From the NCBI RefSeq assembly GCF_009856605.1, contig NZ_CP047242.1:1-64000 (forward strand): a DNA stretch of 64,000 nt, in the 5' to 3' direction. Below the pieces are notes generated by a model. That model did no database searches and had not been told where the DNA came from. It worked only from the letters and a program-made list of their open reading frames with translations. The number at the start of each line of letters is the position of its first letter. Positions within the stretch are counted from its first letter, which is position 1. The position numbers and the translations under genes are program-made. Below, in pieces: positions 44,440 to 55,400 of the stretch. The stretch comes from Trichormus variabilis 0441. Lineage in GTDB: Bacteria; Cyanobacteriota; Cyanobacteriia; Cyanobacteriales; Nostocaceae.

Positions 44440-45930
44440 ATGAATAACGTATTAGAGATGATTACCGAAATCGAGCCAGGAACTTTAATATACGGTCGTT
44501 ACCAGATTCAGAAGTTGCTTGGTAAGGGAGGATTTGGACGAACTTATCTAGCATTAGATAATCAGCGATTTGATGAACCCTGTGTGTTGAAAGAGTTTGT
44601 CCCCACAGCATCACAAGAAAAAAATGTTTGTAAATCGAAAGAGTTGTTTGAGCGTGAAGCAAAGGTTTTATATAAGCTTAAGCATCCTCAAGTTCCTCAA
44701 TTTTTAGCTTGGTTTACGGATAGCGATCGCACTTTTATTGTGCAGGAATATATTGATGGTAGAACTTATTCTGAAATTTTATTTGAGCGTGTCTCAGAAA
44801 CAGGTCAGCCTTTTTCGGAAATAGAAGTGAGAACATGGTTGACAGATGTCTTACCAGTTTTAGATTATCTCCACGATCGCAAGATCATTCACAGAGATAT
44901 TTCACTGGAGAACATCATGCTACCTCATCATCAATCGAAACCTGTGCTAATTGATTTTGGCGCAGTAAAAGAGAATGTAACTCAACTTATGTCTCCTGAT
45001 TCCATAAATTTTTATAACTCCATTCACACTTCCGTCGTGGGTAAGTATGGCTATTCTCCGCCTGAACAGTTGCGTTTAGGAATTTCCTATCCTTCTAGTG
45101 ATATCTATGCACTTGGTGTTTGTGCAGTTGTACTATTAACAGGAAAAATGCCACATTTGCTCTTAGACGAATCACTAAATTGGCAATGGCGATCGCAAGT
45201 CAATATTGCTGATGATTTAGCAGCAATTATCGACAGAATGCTGATAGAATCACCCACTGCACGCTTCCAATCAGCTAAAGAAATTATTCTGAAGTTAAAT
45301 AAGCTCCATAATAATTCCCCTACTGTAACTCAGGTTGAATTCAAAATTACATCTCCCATAGAAGCAATTAAAACTCGTCAACAAGAAAAAGAGACCAACA
45401 AGGCATTAGAAGAGTTATTAATTTTACAAAATCTAGAACGCACCCTGAGACAATATCATGATAAATTGCCAAAACCTATTTATCTCAACTTAGATTTACC
45501 AGAGTATATGGAGAAACACACAACTCCTGCTAGTGAATCTTCTGGTTGTGCTTTTAAAAAAACTTCTAAAATAGCTGCAAAAATTATTAATATTTTTACT
45601 AGAAGAGTTAACAGACATATAGTAAGAAAAAGTGAAGCTACTAACGTAAATTATATTCAGATTAATACACATGATTTTTTAGAAAAAACATCTATCAATC
45701 GTAACTCGCAGATTTTGGAAGTTATTAAAAAAGAATTTACAAATTTTATTGGCCCAATCGCCAACTTAATTATGAATAAGGTATTAGTAACTTTTCCAGA
45801 TTGTTCTGCTAATCAACTTATAGAAATTTTAGCAGCATCAATTCCTGACAAAATAACAGCAGAACGGTTTCAAAATGATACACGTAAACTCATTATATCA
45901 AACTTGTATATCGTAAAAACTAATGAATAG
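44440..45930 (+). CDS. Ser/Thr protein kinase with C-terminal helical adaptor-like domain
   Basis: A 496-residue protein from ATG 44440 (MNNVLEMITEIEPGTLI); the frame is open further upstream from a TTG but that part is not kinase-like. The Hanks-type catalytic domain (about 14-285) is complete: glycine loop LGKGGFGRTYLA, catalytic lysine K51 in VLKEF, HRDISLENIM with Asp153, and DFGAVKE at 172-174. No membrane helix is seen. A low-complexity linker precedes the last 72 residues (425-496, ILEVIKKEFTNFIGPIANLI onward), which align with two segments at the C terminus of the caspase-like protein at 57900. It probably phosphorylates a partner in the same cluster or pathway. Confidence 0.85.
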   Translation: MNNVLEMITEIEPGTLIYGRYQIQKLLGKGGFGRTYLALDNQRFDEPCVLKEFVPTASQEKNVCKSKELFEREAKVLYKLKHPQVPQFLAWFTDSDRTFIVQEYIDGRTYSEILFERVSETGQPFSEIEVRTWLTDVLPVLDYLHDRKIIHRDISLENIMLPHHQSKPVLIDFGAVKENVTQLMSPDSINFYNSIHTSVVGKYGYSPPEQLRLGISYPSSDIYALGVCAVVLLTGKMPHLLLDESLNWQWRSQVNIADDLAAIIDRMLIESPTARFQSAKEIILKLNKLHNNSPTVTQVEFKITSPIEAIKTRQQEKETNKALEELLILQNLERTLRQYHDKLPKPIYLNLDLPEYMEKHTTPASESSGCAFKKTSKIAAKIINIFTRRVNRHIVRKSEATNVNYIQINTHDFLEKTSINRNSQILEVIKKEFTNFIGPIANLIMNKVLVTFPDCSANQLIEILAASIPDKITAERFQNDTRKLIISNLYIVKTNE

Positions 45931-45992
45931 CTTTTTTATATCGATTTAATATTTAATACTCAACTAGGCTAATTACCAGCCAAAAAACCACG

Positions 45993-46030
45993 GGTAAATA
46001 CAGATAAGTCTATGTTTATCTGTATTTACC
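45993..46030 (+). terminator. Hairpin after the kinase gene
   Basis: A perfect 15-base stem (GGTAAATACAGATAA and its complement) with an 8-base loop, followed by TGTGTTTCTTTCT. It would separate the kinase from the lipo-initiation genes, which then need a promoter of their own in the 170 bases before 46200. Confidence 0.6.
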
Positions 46031-46199
46031 TGTGTTTCTTTCTAGATGTAAGTCTATTGTTTGATATTGGGAATTATTTTTTGAGAAGATTCTTTTTCTA
46101 GTGCATAATTTCACGATGTTGATCCGTAATATATAATATCGCTGATTTAAATTCTCAAATGAATTTTTTGGAGTTAATTTCACAATGAAGTAGGAAACA

Positions 46200-46745
46200 A
46201 TGAATTATTTAGTATTAATTGAGAATGCCCAAAAAGAATTACCTCACCTGGTTAATGAAAGTAACCTCAAACAAGAATCTATCAAGAACATAATTAGTAT
46301 TCGAGGTTGCAATCATTGTACTCAAACTATTGAACAATGTGTGAAACAAAGCCATCCATCTCTACGACCAAATGCTGGAGTGGCATTTTCTGTGGAAGTT
46401 AATGATAAAGAACGATTAGTAGTTGTTCAAGAAGTAAAGAAAACTTATTCTCGGATTCTCAATGTCGATGAAGTAATTAAAGCTATTCGCACTGCTCTTT
46501 TAGAAGAATATGGATTACAAATTTATGCTGTGGTACTTCTGAAGACAGGTAGTTTACCCAAGAAATCAGATAGAAAGATTGACCGTCATGCTTGTCAGCG
46601 TGCTTTTCTCAATGCTAGTTGGGATGCGATACATACTTGGACAATAAATCCTCAACAAGATTTGCAGCAACTACAAATAGATGTAAATGCTTTGTTAGAA
46701 AACGTACAAATGTATGTTCAGCAAGCACAGTTCAAGGTTTCTTAA
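46200..46745 (+). CDS. Free-standing FAAL C-terminal subdomain
   Basis: A 181-residue protein whose residues 30-145 align with the C-terminal subdomain of the FAAL next door. IISIRGCNHCTQTIEQCVKQ corresponds to the FAAL IIIMGRNHYPQDIEFTVESC, and HPSLRPNAGVAFSVEVND corresponds to HPALRPAGGAAFAVEVNN. It lacks the large N-terminal AMP-binding domain. The conserved catalytic-loop region LPKTSSGKVRR is changed to LPKKSDRKIDR. It probably cannot activate acids by itself. It could be a partial duplicate of the downstream gene, a decoy, or a regulatory partner. It starts well, and the FAAL gene follows after 63 bases. Confidence 0.7.
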   Translation: MNYLVLIENAQKELPHLVNESNLKQESIKNIISIRGCNHCTQTIEQCVKQSHPSLRPNAGVAFSVEVNDKERLVVVQEVKKTYSRILNVDEVIKAIRTALLEEYGLQIYAVVLLKTGSLPKKSDRKIDRHACQRAFLNASWDAIHTWTINPQQDLQQLQIDVNALLENVQMYVQQAQFKVS

Positions 46746-46808
46746 CTTTATTATTAATTATCAATTCTGTTCATTACCTTTACTGGATTTATTTTGAGGA
46801 AAAACCCA

Positions 46809-49800
46809 ATGATTACTAACGATAATGTTGAATTTTCTACTTTAGTAGACTTATTAAGATACAGAGCGCAAAATCAACCTACACAAACAGCTTATACATT
46901 TCTTGTTGATGGGGAAACAGAAAGCATCTCTTTAACTTATCAAGAATTAGATCAAAAAGCACGGGCGATCGCAACTCAACTTTTGCAACGGGGAGTACCA
47001 GGTTCACGGGCTTTGTTACTTTATCCACCAGGAATGGAATTTATCCCTGCCTTTTTTGGTTGTTTATATGCTGGCTTTATTGCTGTTCCGGCTTATCCAC
47101 CCCGACGTAACCAAAAAATGTCTAGGCTACAGGCGATCGTATCAGATGCCGAGGCTGTAGTCGCACTGACTACATCTACAGAATTAACTTCGATGGCCTT
47201 ACAGTTAGCAGAAAATCCTACCTTGACAGCGATACCCTGGATCACAACTGATAATCTCAATGCAAATATAGCTGAAGATTGGCAACAACCCAATATTAAT
47301 AGTGATACTTTGGCCTTTCTGCAATACACTTCAGGTTCAACCGGCACACCCAAAGGGGTAATGATTACCCACGGCAATTTATTGCATAATTCCCAACTCA
47401 TCTATAACTTTTACCAACACACACCCAATAGCCAAGGTGTAATTTGGTTGCCTCCGTACCACGATATGGGATTAATTGGTGGGGTTCTGCAACCTCTGTA
47501 TGGTGGTTTTCCGGTGACTTTGATGGCCCCAGTCGCCTTTTTGCAAAAGCCTTTTCGTTGGTTGCAGGCCATTTCTCATTACAAAGCAACTACCAGTGGC
47601 GGCCCTGATTTTGCTTATGACTTAGTCTGTCGTCAAATTACTCCCGAACAACTAGCAAGCCTGGATTTGAGTAGTTGGGAAGTGGCGTTTACCGGTGCTG
47701 AACCAATACGCGCACAAACTCTAGACCGATTTGCAGAAACTTTTGCGCCTTGCGGTTTCCGGAGAGAAGCTTTCTATCCTTGCTATGGGATGGCGGAAAC
47801 TACTTTAATTGTCTCTGGGGGTTGGAAATCTGAAGCTCCCATTGTGCGACATATAGATACCACAGCTTTGTTACAAAACCAAGTCATAGATACGACTACG
47901 GCGGCTGGTGGTAAAGCCATTGTGGGTTGCGGTAAAAGTAGCCCAGACCAAACAGTACTGATTGTCAATCCTGAATCATTGACATCTTGTGCAGATGGAC
48001 AGGTAGGAGAAATTTGGGTATCGGGGTCTAGTGTTGCTCAAGGTTACTGGAATCGCCCCGAACAAACACAACATACCTTTCATGCTTACCTAGCAGATAA
48101 TACAACTGGCCCTTTTCTGCGGACTGGAGATTTGGGCTTTTTACAGGATGGTGAGTTATTTATTACTGGTCGTCTCAAAGATTTAATTATCATTATGGGA
48201 CGCAATCATTATCCCCAAGATATTGAATTTACAGTGGAAAGTTGTCACCCAGCACTACGTCCAGCAGGTGGTGCGGCTTTTGCAGTTGAAGTTAACAACG
48301 TGGAGAAATTGGTGATTGTTCAAGAAGTGGAACGTAGCTATCTGCGCAAGCTAAATGCTGATGAAGTCATAGGTGCTATTCGTAAGGCTGTAGCCGAACA
48401 TCATGATTTACAAACTCATACCATCGCTTTAATTAAAACGAACAGTTTGCCGAAAACTTCTTCTGGGAAAGTCAGACGTAGTAACTGTAAAGCTGAGTTA
48501 GAAGCTGGAAGTCTCGACATAATTGCACAGTGGAGTGCAGATGCTCAAAACCATAGTCCATCAGAAAAATTAATTGCTCCACAGGTAGAAAAAACAGTCA
48601 ATACCGAAGCAGTTGCAACTTGGTTGTTAACAAAAGTGAGCGAACAATTACAAGTTCCTGCTCAAACAATCAACGTTAACGAACCTCTAGCACAATATGG
48701 TTTGGGTTCTTTAGCAGCAGTGAGAATTTCCGGAGAATTGCAGGAATGGTTAGGGCGGGAATTGCCAACAACGCTGTTGTATGACTATCCTTCCATCGCT
48801 GCTTTAGCTCAATATTTAGGTGATGGAGTGCCACAACCCAAGGTAGTCTCACAGCAACCAACAGACAATCATGCGATCGCCTCTGGCGGGGCTGCGCCCA
48901 TCGCGATCGTGGGTATTGGTTGCCGTTATCCTGGTGCAAATAATCCGGAAGCCTTTTGGCAATTACTCCGCAATGGCGTAGATGCTATTAGTGAAGTTCC
49001 TCAACAACGCTGGGATGTGAATTCTTTTTATGATCCCAACCGTGCTACACCAGGCAAAATGAATACTCGCTGGGGTGGTTTCATCTCGGAAGTAGATCAA
49101 TTTGATGCCCCATTCTTTGGGATTTCTCCACGGGAAGCCGAGTCTCTCGATCCCCAACAACGGTTACTTCTAGAAGTTTGCTGGGAAGCATTAGAAAATG
49201 CAGGTAAAGCACCGAGTAAGTTAGCCGGAAGCAACACAGGGGTATTTGTTGGTATTAGTAATTTTGATTACTCCCAATTGCTAGCCAAACAAGTGTCTGG
49301 ATTAGATGCTTATAGTGGAACTGGTAACGCTTTTAGTATTGCCGCTAACCGCATATCCTATTTATTAGATGTACACGGGCCAAGTTGGGCAGTAGACACA
49401 GCTTGTTCTTCATCCTTAGTTGCAGTTCACCAAGCTTGTCAAAGTCTGCGTCAGGGAGAATGCGAAATGGCTTTAGCTGCTGGTGTGAACTTAATTCTCA
49501 CTCCACAGTTGACAGTGACATTTTCCCAAGCTGGAATGATGGCTGGTGACGGTCGTTGTAAGACTTTTGATGCTGATGCGGATGGTTATGTGCGGGGCGA
49601 AGGTTGTGGTGTAGTGGTACTCAAGCGTCTGAGTGATGCTTATCGTGATGGCGATCGCATTTTGGCAGTGATTAAAGGTTCAGCCGTGAACCAAGACGGA
49701 CGCAGCAACGGACTCACCGCCCCCAATGGACTAGCCCAGCAAGCTGTAATTCGGCAAGCCATGCAAAATGCTGGTGTTGCACCTCATGAAATTGGCTATG

Positions 49801-51779
49801 TAGAAGCGCATGGTACAGGCACATTTTTAGGCGACCCCATCGAGGTTAATTCCCTGAAAACAGTCCTCGCACCAGGACGCGCACCTGGAGATACCTGTGT
49901 GATTGGTTCAGTCAAAACCAATATCGGACATCTAGAAGCAGCCGCCGGCATTGCTGGTTTAATTAAAACTGTCCTCTCACTACACCATGAAGAAATTCCG
50001 CCCCATCTGCACCTTAAACAAGTTAACCCCCACATTTCCTTAGCTGATACGAATTTATCTATCGCTACTACATTGTTACCTTGGAATAGAGGTAATAAAC
50101 GGCGGTTGGCTGGTGTATCTTCCTTTGGTTTTGGTGGTACTAATGCCCATATCATCTTAGAAGAAGCTCCTCTAGTTAGTCCTAAAGACACAGTCAGTGA
50201 TGAACGTCCCTTGCATTTATTCACACTCTCAGCTAAAAGTGAAAATGCTTTGCGTGATTTAGCAAAAGACTATGAGAATTATCTAGGTAACCACCCTGAT
50301 GCTTCATTAACAGACATTTGTTTCACCGCCAATACTGGACGATCGCATTTTGATCATCGCTTAGTGGCGATCGCTCAATCTAATATCCAATTACAAACCG
50401 TACTAGGTGCTTACGCGACTGGGAAGAAAACCTCACAATTGGTCAGTGGTAAAATCGAAAACAAACAGCAACCGAAAATCGCCTTTTTATTCACAGGTCA
50501 AGGTTCTCAATATATCAACATGGGTCGCCAACTGTATGCAACCCAGCCGACCTTCCGCGCCGCCATTGACCAATGTGAGCAAGTTTTGCGGTCATACTTA
50601 GATCAACCACTGCTGTCAGTTTTGTATCCTGACACAGAAAGCAGCTGCATCGATGAAACCGCTTATACCCAACCTGCGATATTTGCTGTAGAGTATGCCC
50701 TAGCGCAATTGTGGAAGTCTTGGGGTGTAGAACCAACAGCTGTCATTGGTCATAGTTTCGGTGAATATGTCGCCGCTTGTATTGCTGGAGTATTCAGTTT
50801 AGAAGCAGGACTGAAGTTAGTTACCGAGCGATCGCGCTTAATGCAAGCACTCAAATCAATGGGTGCAATGGCTGCGGTGTTTGCTAGTGAGGAACAAGTG
50901 CAAGCCGCGATCGCTGAATACAGTCCAGAGGTGACAATCTCTGCTGTAAACGCTCCTGATAATATCACCATCTCTGGTACAGTCGCCAAAATTGCAGCAG
51001 CGATCGCCAAGTTCACAGCCCAAGGAATTGAGACTCGACGCTTGAATGTATCCCATGCTTTTCATTCGCCTTTAATGGATGAAATGCTTGATGCTTTTGA
51101 ACAAGCAACCAACCTAGTCAACTTCCAAGCACCACAGATTCCTTTCGTTTCCAATGTCACCGGCAATTTCCTTCCAGTCGGACAAGTACCGGATGCTCAA
51201 TACTGGCGATCGCATACACGCCAGTCCGTCAGATTTATGGACGGATTGAATACTTTATTAGCTGAAGGTTACGAATTATTCATAGAAATTGGTGCTAAAC
51301 CAGTTCTTTGTAGTCTGGGTAAACGTTGTCACGGAGGCGAAAATTCTGTTTGGTTGCCTTCTTTGAATGCCAAGCGAGATAATTGGCAAACATTACTAGA
51401 AAGTTTATCAACATTGTATCTACGGGGAGTAGAGATTGACTGGGCAGGATTTGAAAGTGATTATTCCAGTCAGCTAGTTGCACTTCCTACTTATGCCTTT
51501 CAAAGAAAACGTTACTGGATTCAATCGCCAAATAGGGTTGACAATATCCCAGTAAATCACCACAGCAATAATTCTCAACCTGTTACTTCCGCTAGTAGTG
51601 ATAGTGCAAAACTACCATCTCAGGCCTTAGTAGAAAAAATGCTCAAACAACAACTACAGATTATGTCTCAGCAATTGGAAGTGTTGCGTACTCATAATTT
51701 GACCAAAGGTCAATTCTTGCCATTGCAACATGGACACTTACCAAAGCCACCCAAGCTGAACCATCAGCCTAGTATTTAG
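46809..51779 (+). CDS. Hybrid FAAL-ACP-KS-AT initiation protein
   Basis: A 1656-residue protein from ATG 46809, with GAGGA upstream. Domains: fatty-acyl-AMP ligase (about 1-590) with YTSGSTGTPKG, HDMGLIGG and the FAAL-specific insertion region; ACP with GLGSLAA (Ser634); ketosynthase (about 695-1115) with DTACSSS (Cys866), EAHGTGT and NIGHLEAAAG; acyltransferase (about 1225-1550) with GHSFGEY (Ser1316) and HAFHSPL, the malonyl-CoA signature. No KR, DH or ER, so the extended chain stays beta-keto. The C-terminal tail has a helix (LVEKMLKQQLQIMSQQLEVL) that recurs inside the next protein. It should take a free fatty acid, load it on its ACP and elongate it onto the ACP of the next protein, as in mycosubtilin-type assembly. 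Confidence 0.92.
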   Translation: MITNDNVEFSTLVDLLRYRAQNQPTQTAYTFLVDGETESISLTYQELDQKARAIATQLLQRGVPGSRALLLYPPGMEFIPAFFGCLYAGFIAVPAYPPRRNQKMSRLQAIVSDAEAVVALTTSTELTSMALQLAENPTLTAIPWITTDNLNANIAEDWQQPNINSDTLAFLQYTSGSTGTPKGVMITHGNLLHNSQLIYNFYQHTPNSQGVIWLPPYHDMGLIGGVLQPLYGGFPVTLMAPVAFLQKPFRWLQAISHYKATTSGGPDFAYDLVCRQITPEQLASLDLSSWEVAFTGAEPIRAQTLDRFAETFAPCGFRREAFYPCYGMAETTLIVSGGWKSEAPIVRHIDTTALLQNQVIDTTTAAGGKAIVGCGKSSPDQTVLIVNPESLTSCADGQVGEIWVSGSSVAQGYWNRPEQTQHTFHAYLADNTTGPFLRTGDLGFLQDGELFITGRLKDLIIIMGRNHYPQDIEFTVESCHPALRPAGGAAFAVEVNNVEKLVIVQEVERSYLRKLNADEVIGAIRKAVAEHHDLQTHTIALIKTNSLPKTSSGKVRRSNCKAELEAGSLDIIAQWSADAQNHSPSEKLIAPQVEKTVNTEAVATWLLTKVSEQLQVPAQTINVNEPLAQYGLGSLAAVRISGELQEWLGRELPTTLLYDYPSIAALAQYLGDGVPQPKVVSQQPTDNHAIASGGAAPIAIVGIGCRYPGANNPEAFWQLLRNGVDAISEVPQQRWDVNSFYDPNRATPGKMNTRWGGFISEVDQFDAPFFGISPREAESLDPQQRLLLEVCWEALENAGKAPSKLAGSNTGVFVGISNFDYSQLLAKQVSGLDAYSGTGNAFSIAANRISYLLDVHGPSWAVDTACSSSLVAVHQACQSLRQGECEMALAAGVNLILTPQLTVTFSQAGMMAGDGRCKTFDADADGYVRGEGCGVVVLKRLSDAYRDGDRILAVIKGSAVNQDGRSNGLTAPNGLAQQAVIRQAMQNAGVAPHEIGYVEAHGTGTFLGDPIEVNSLKTVLAPGRAPGDTCVIGSVKTNIGHLEAAAGIAGLIKTVLSLHHEEIPPHLHLKQVNPHISLADTNLSIATTLLPWNRGNKRRLAGVSSFGFGGTNAHIILEEAPLVSPKDTVSDERPLHLFTLSAKSENALRDLAKDYENYLGNHPDASLTDICFTANTGRSHFDHRLVAIAQSNIQLQTVLGAYATGKKTSQLVSGKIENKQQPKIAFLFTGQGSQYINMGRQLYATQPTFRAAIDQCEQVLRSYLDQPLLSVLYPDTESSCIDETAYTQPAIFAVEYALAQLWKSWGVEPTAVIGHSFGEYVAACIAGVFSLEAGLKLVTERSRLMQALKSMGAMAAVFASEEQVQAAIAEYSPEVTISAVNAPDNITISGTVAKIAAAIAKFTAQGIETRRLNVSHAFHSPLMDEMLDAFEQATNLVNFQAPQIPFVSNVTGNFLPVGQVPDAQYWRSHTRQSVRFMDGLNTLLAEGYELFIEIGAKPVLCSLGKRCHGGENSVWLPSLNAKRDNWQTLLESLSTLYLRGVEIDWAGFESDYSSQLVALPTYAFQRKRYWIQSPNRVDNIPVNHHSNNSQPVTSASSDSAKLPSQALVEKMLKQQLQIMSQQLEVLRTHNLTKGQFLPLQHGHLPKPPKLNHQPSI

Positions 51780-52417
51780 GGACTTCCAACTAAAAAAATA
51801 TACAATCACTGTGGTAAGCAGGGGAGGCAGGGGGAGCAGGGGAGGAAGAATACAATGATCATATTTGCTCTGACCCATTGAATAATTTATTTTCTGGAAT
51901 TCCCTTAAACAGGCAACAGAGATAATGCGTCATGTTCCAATACGGTTCAGTTAAGAGAATGGTAGGTTGGGTGGAGCGATAGCGGAACCCAACAAAGTCT
52001 TGAGAATGTTGGGTTCCGTTCCTCCACCCAACCTACACCAGTCTAAGTTGTTGCCTTAACTGAACTGTATTGCGTCATGTTCAACTCTGAGACCATACCA
52101 CCACATTCTTGAGACACAGGGTTGAACATTTTTCAACCCCTACCTACATATTTAGTTTCATCTTGTACATAGTTTCTCCAGTCCCCTGCTGTACTAAAAC
52201 AAGCAATATTCACAGCACCCTTGCATAAATAAAATTCTCGACCCCTATTAAAACAGAGACACAAGATATAGAAATCCTACTTGATTTTTGTACAAAATAC
52301 CGACCAATTGCCAGGTTTCATTGCCTAACCTCGGCCTACGCCAATCATCAAAATGGATGCCTATAGTTGCTAAAGAAAAAATGTCATCAAAATACTACTA
52401 ACACACAATCAAAAAAT
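51780..52417. other. Spacer between the two initiation genes
   Basis: About 640 bases. It contains a G-rich stretch (around 51820-51850, GCAGGGGAGG repeated with variations), a long palindromic element with direct flanking repeats (51939-52071) and otherwise no coding signal. A possible TTG start at 52367 would extend the next gene by 17 codons, but those codons are not domain-like. Confidence 0.5.
51939..52071. mobile_element. Long palindromic MITE-like element with target duplication
   Basis: Outer arms AATACGGTTCAGTTAAG and CTTAACTGAACTGTATT, with inner arms GGTAGGTTGGGTGGAG and CTCCACCCAACCTAC and a core CGGAACCCAACA / TGTTGGGTTCCG. The whole 133 bases can fold into one hairpin. The sequence GCGTCATGTTC stands on both sides (51927-51937 and 52072-52082), an 11-base direct repeat that looks like a target-site duplication. 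Confidence 0.75.
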
Positions 52418-55400
52418 ATGAACACATATACTATTGACAATCATAATTCCTACTCTCTAGTTACTAACCAGTCCCAAGAATGTCAAAATACTTTAGCAAA
52501 CTTACGTGTAATTATTGCAGATTTACTCAAATGTGAACCTGAAGAAGTAGATGTAAAAGTTCCATTTCTAGAAATGGGTGCTGATTCTATTGTTTTAGTT
52601 GATGCCATTCGTCAGATTGAAAATAATTTTAGAATTAAAATTACGATTCGTCAGTTATTTGAAGAATTAACAAACCTGAGTGTCTTAGCTAATTATATTG
52701 AGGAAAATGTAAAACTAGAACCATCGACATTGCTAGGTCAAGAAACATTAGAATTGTCGGTTAATCCACAGCCACTCCCACAATCACAACAGTCAGAACA
52801 GAAATCTGAAACATTAGTAGAAATAGTGCTGCGGCAGCAGTTTGAATTGATGTCTCAACAGTTGGAAATCTTACGGGAATCCAACTTACCAACTAATTTA
52901 AGTGTTACTCCTAGCCAAAATCAAGCAGCGAAATCTGTTCCTAATGCAGTAGTACAAACAACACCTGACTTGAAAACAGGGGAGTTAAATAAATCTACAC
53001 TCAAAAAAGCTGATTCACCCTCTTCTTTCTGGCGAGTTGAACAATCTCAAGCTAAAACCCTGACTTCCCAACAACAACAATATTTAAATTCTTTAATTGC
53101 ACGTTATACCAAACGTACAGCCAAATCCAAGCAGCGATCGCAATCTTATCGCCCAGTCCTGGCCGATAGAAGAGCTTCCATTGGATTTCGCCCGGAAACT
53201 AAAGAAATCCTCTATCCTATAGTTGGCGATCGCTCTCAAGGATCGAGGATTTGGGACGTTGATGGCAATGAGTACATAGATATTTCTATGGGTTTCGGTG
53301 TACATCTTTTTGGACATAATGTTCCGTTTATTACCGCAGCTCTAGAAGATCAAATCAAGCAAGGTATACAAATCGGCCCCCAATCAAAACTTGCAGGTGA
53401 GGTAGCCACTTTAATCTGCGAAATGACCGGAATGGAACGAGTCACTTTCTGTAATTCCGGTACAGAAGCAGCGATGACAGCGATGCGTATAGCTCGTGCA
53501 GCCACAGGTCGCGCCAAAATTGCTATCTTCAAAGGTGCTTATCACGGACACTTTGATGGTACTTTAGCCATACCCCAAACATCTGAAGACGGAAAATTAC
53601 CAGCACAACCAATGGTTCCAGGAGTGCTGCAAAATATGGTTGATGATGTTTTGCTGCTAACTTATGGTACTCCCGAATCACTGGAAATTATCAAAGCTAA
53701 TGCCCATGAATTAGCAGCTGTTTTGGTTGAACCGATACAAAGCCGTAAACCCGATTTACAACCCAAAGAATTTCTGCAACAGCTACGAGTAGTCACACAA
53801 CAACTAGATATTGCCTTGATTTTCGATGAAGTAATCACAGGTTTCCGCGTTCATCCCCGTGGCGCGCAAGCATGGTCTGGTGTTGATGCAGATATTGTCA
53901 CCTATGGCAAATTAATTGGTGGCGGTATGCCAATTGGGGTAATAGCTGGCAAAGCCGCCTACATGGATAAAATCGACGGTGGTTTCTGGAGCTATGGAGA
54001 TGATTCTTATCCTGAAGTAGAAACAACATTCTTTGCTGGTACTTTCTCCAAGCATCCATTGACGATGGCAGCAACACGAGCTACACTTTTACACCTCAAA
54101 GCTGAAGGAGCATCTCTACAGGAGCGATTAAATCAACGCACATCTAATTTAGCTGCCACACTTAATAGTTACTTTGAACAAGCAAATGTTCCTTTGCGGA
54201 TAGTACATTTTAGTTCACTGTTCCGCTTCACTTTATCCGGCAATTCCAGTTATCTTTATCAGCCTTTAGAAATGGATTTGCTGTACTATTCCTTAATTGA
54301 AAAAGGCGTTTATATCTGGGAAGGACGCACCTGTTTTCTATCTACTGCACATACCGATGAAGATGTAGATTATGTCATTCAAGCAGTTAAAGACAGTGTA
54401 CAGGAGTTGCAAGCTGTGGGTTTTTTTTCCAAAAGTCCCAAGTTATCAACAAATCAGCCGCAAACACCTAAAACATCAGAGCGTGTAAACAGTGCTGTAT
54501 CTTTGACAGTACAAGATACCATCAAGCCAGAAGTTAAGGAAGCATTCAAGATTCCCTTGAGCGATGCCCAAAAGCAGCTGTGGTTTTTAGCGCAAATGGG
54601 TGACAATGGCTCTGTTGCTTATAACATCTCTCTCAATATTCAATTACAGGGTACTCTTGATCTAGCTGCTATACGTCAAGCCGTGCAGCAAGTTGTGCAA
54701 CGGCATGAAGCTCTACGCACTACTATCAGCAGTCAAGGCGATTTTCAAGAAATATTACCATCACTGAAAATAGACGTTCCCGTAATTGATTTCTCCAATG
54801 TTAAAGATAGTCAGTTACAAGTGAACCAGTGGTTACAAAACTATAGCCGTGAATCTTTTGACCTGAGTAATGGGCCTTTGTTCCGTGTGCGAATTCTCAA
54901 ATTAGCAGAACAGTTACATTTGCTAGTTGTCAGCGCCCATCACATCATTACTGATGGCTGGTCAATCAGTATCATCTTGCAAGAAATGATGGCATTGTAT
55001 TCAGCCAAGTGCCAGGGTCATGTTTGCCAACTAGAACCACCAATACAATTTAGTTCTTATCTCGACTGGCATCGCCAATTCTGTGCCACAGACGAGATGA
55101 AAGCCCATGAATCATATTGGTTACAGAAGTTTGCTGACCCAGTTCCAGTTTTAGACCTGCCTACAGACCGTCAGCGTCCGCCAAGCAAAACTTATCAAGG
55201 TGGCAGACAACAGCTATTACTTGACCCTAATGTCAGTGCTGCCATCAAACAACTCAGTAAGCAAAACGGTTGCACCTTATTTATGACGCTGTTATCTGCA
55301 TACGCAGTTTTACTCTATCGCTTAACCAACCAAGACGACCTCACTATCGGCATCGCGTCTGCGGGACGTTCTCTTGAGGGTAGCGAGAGACTGGTGGGTT

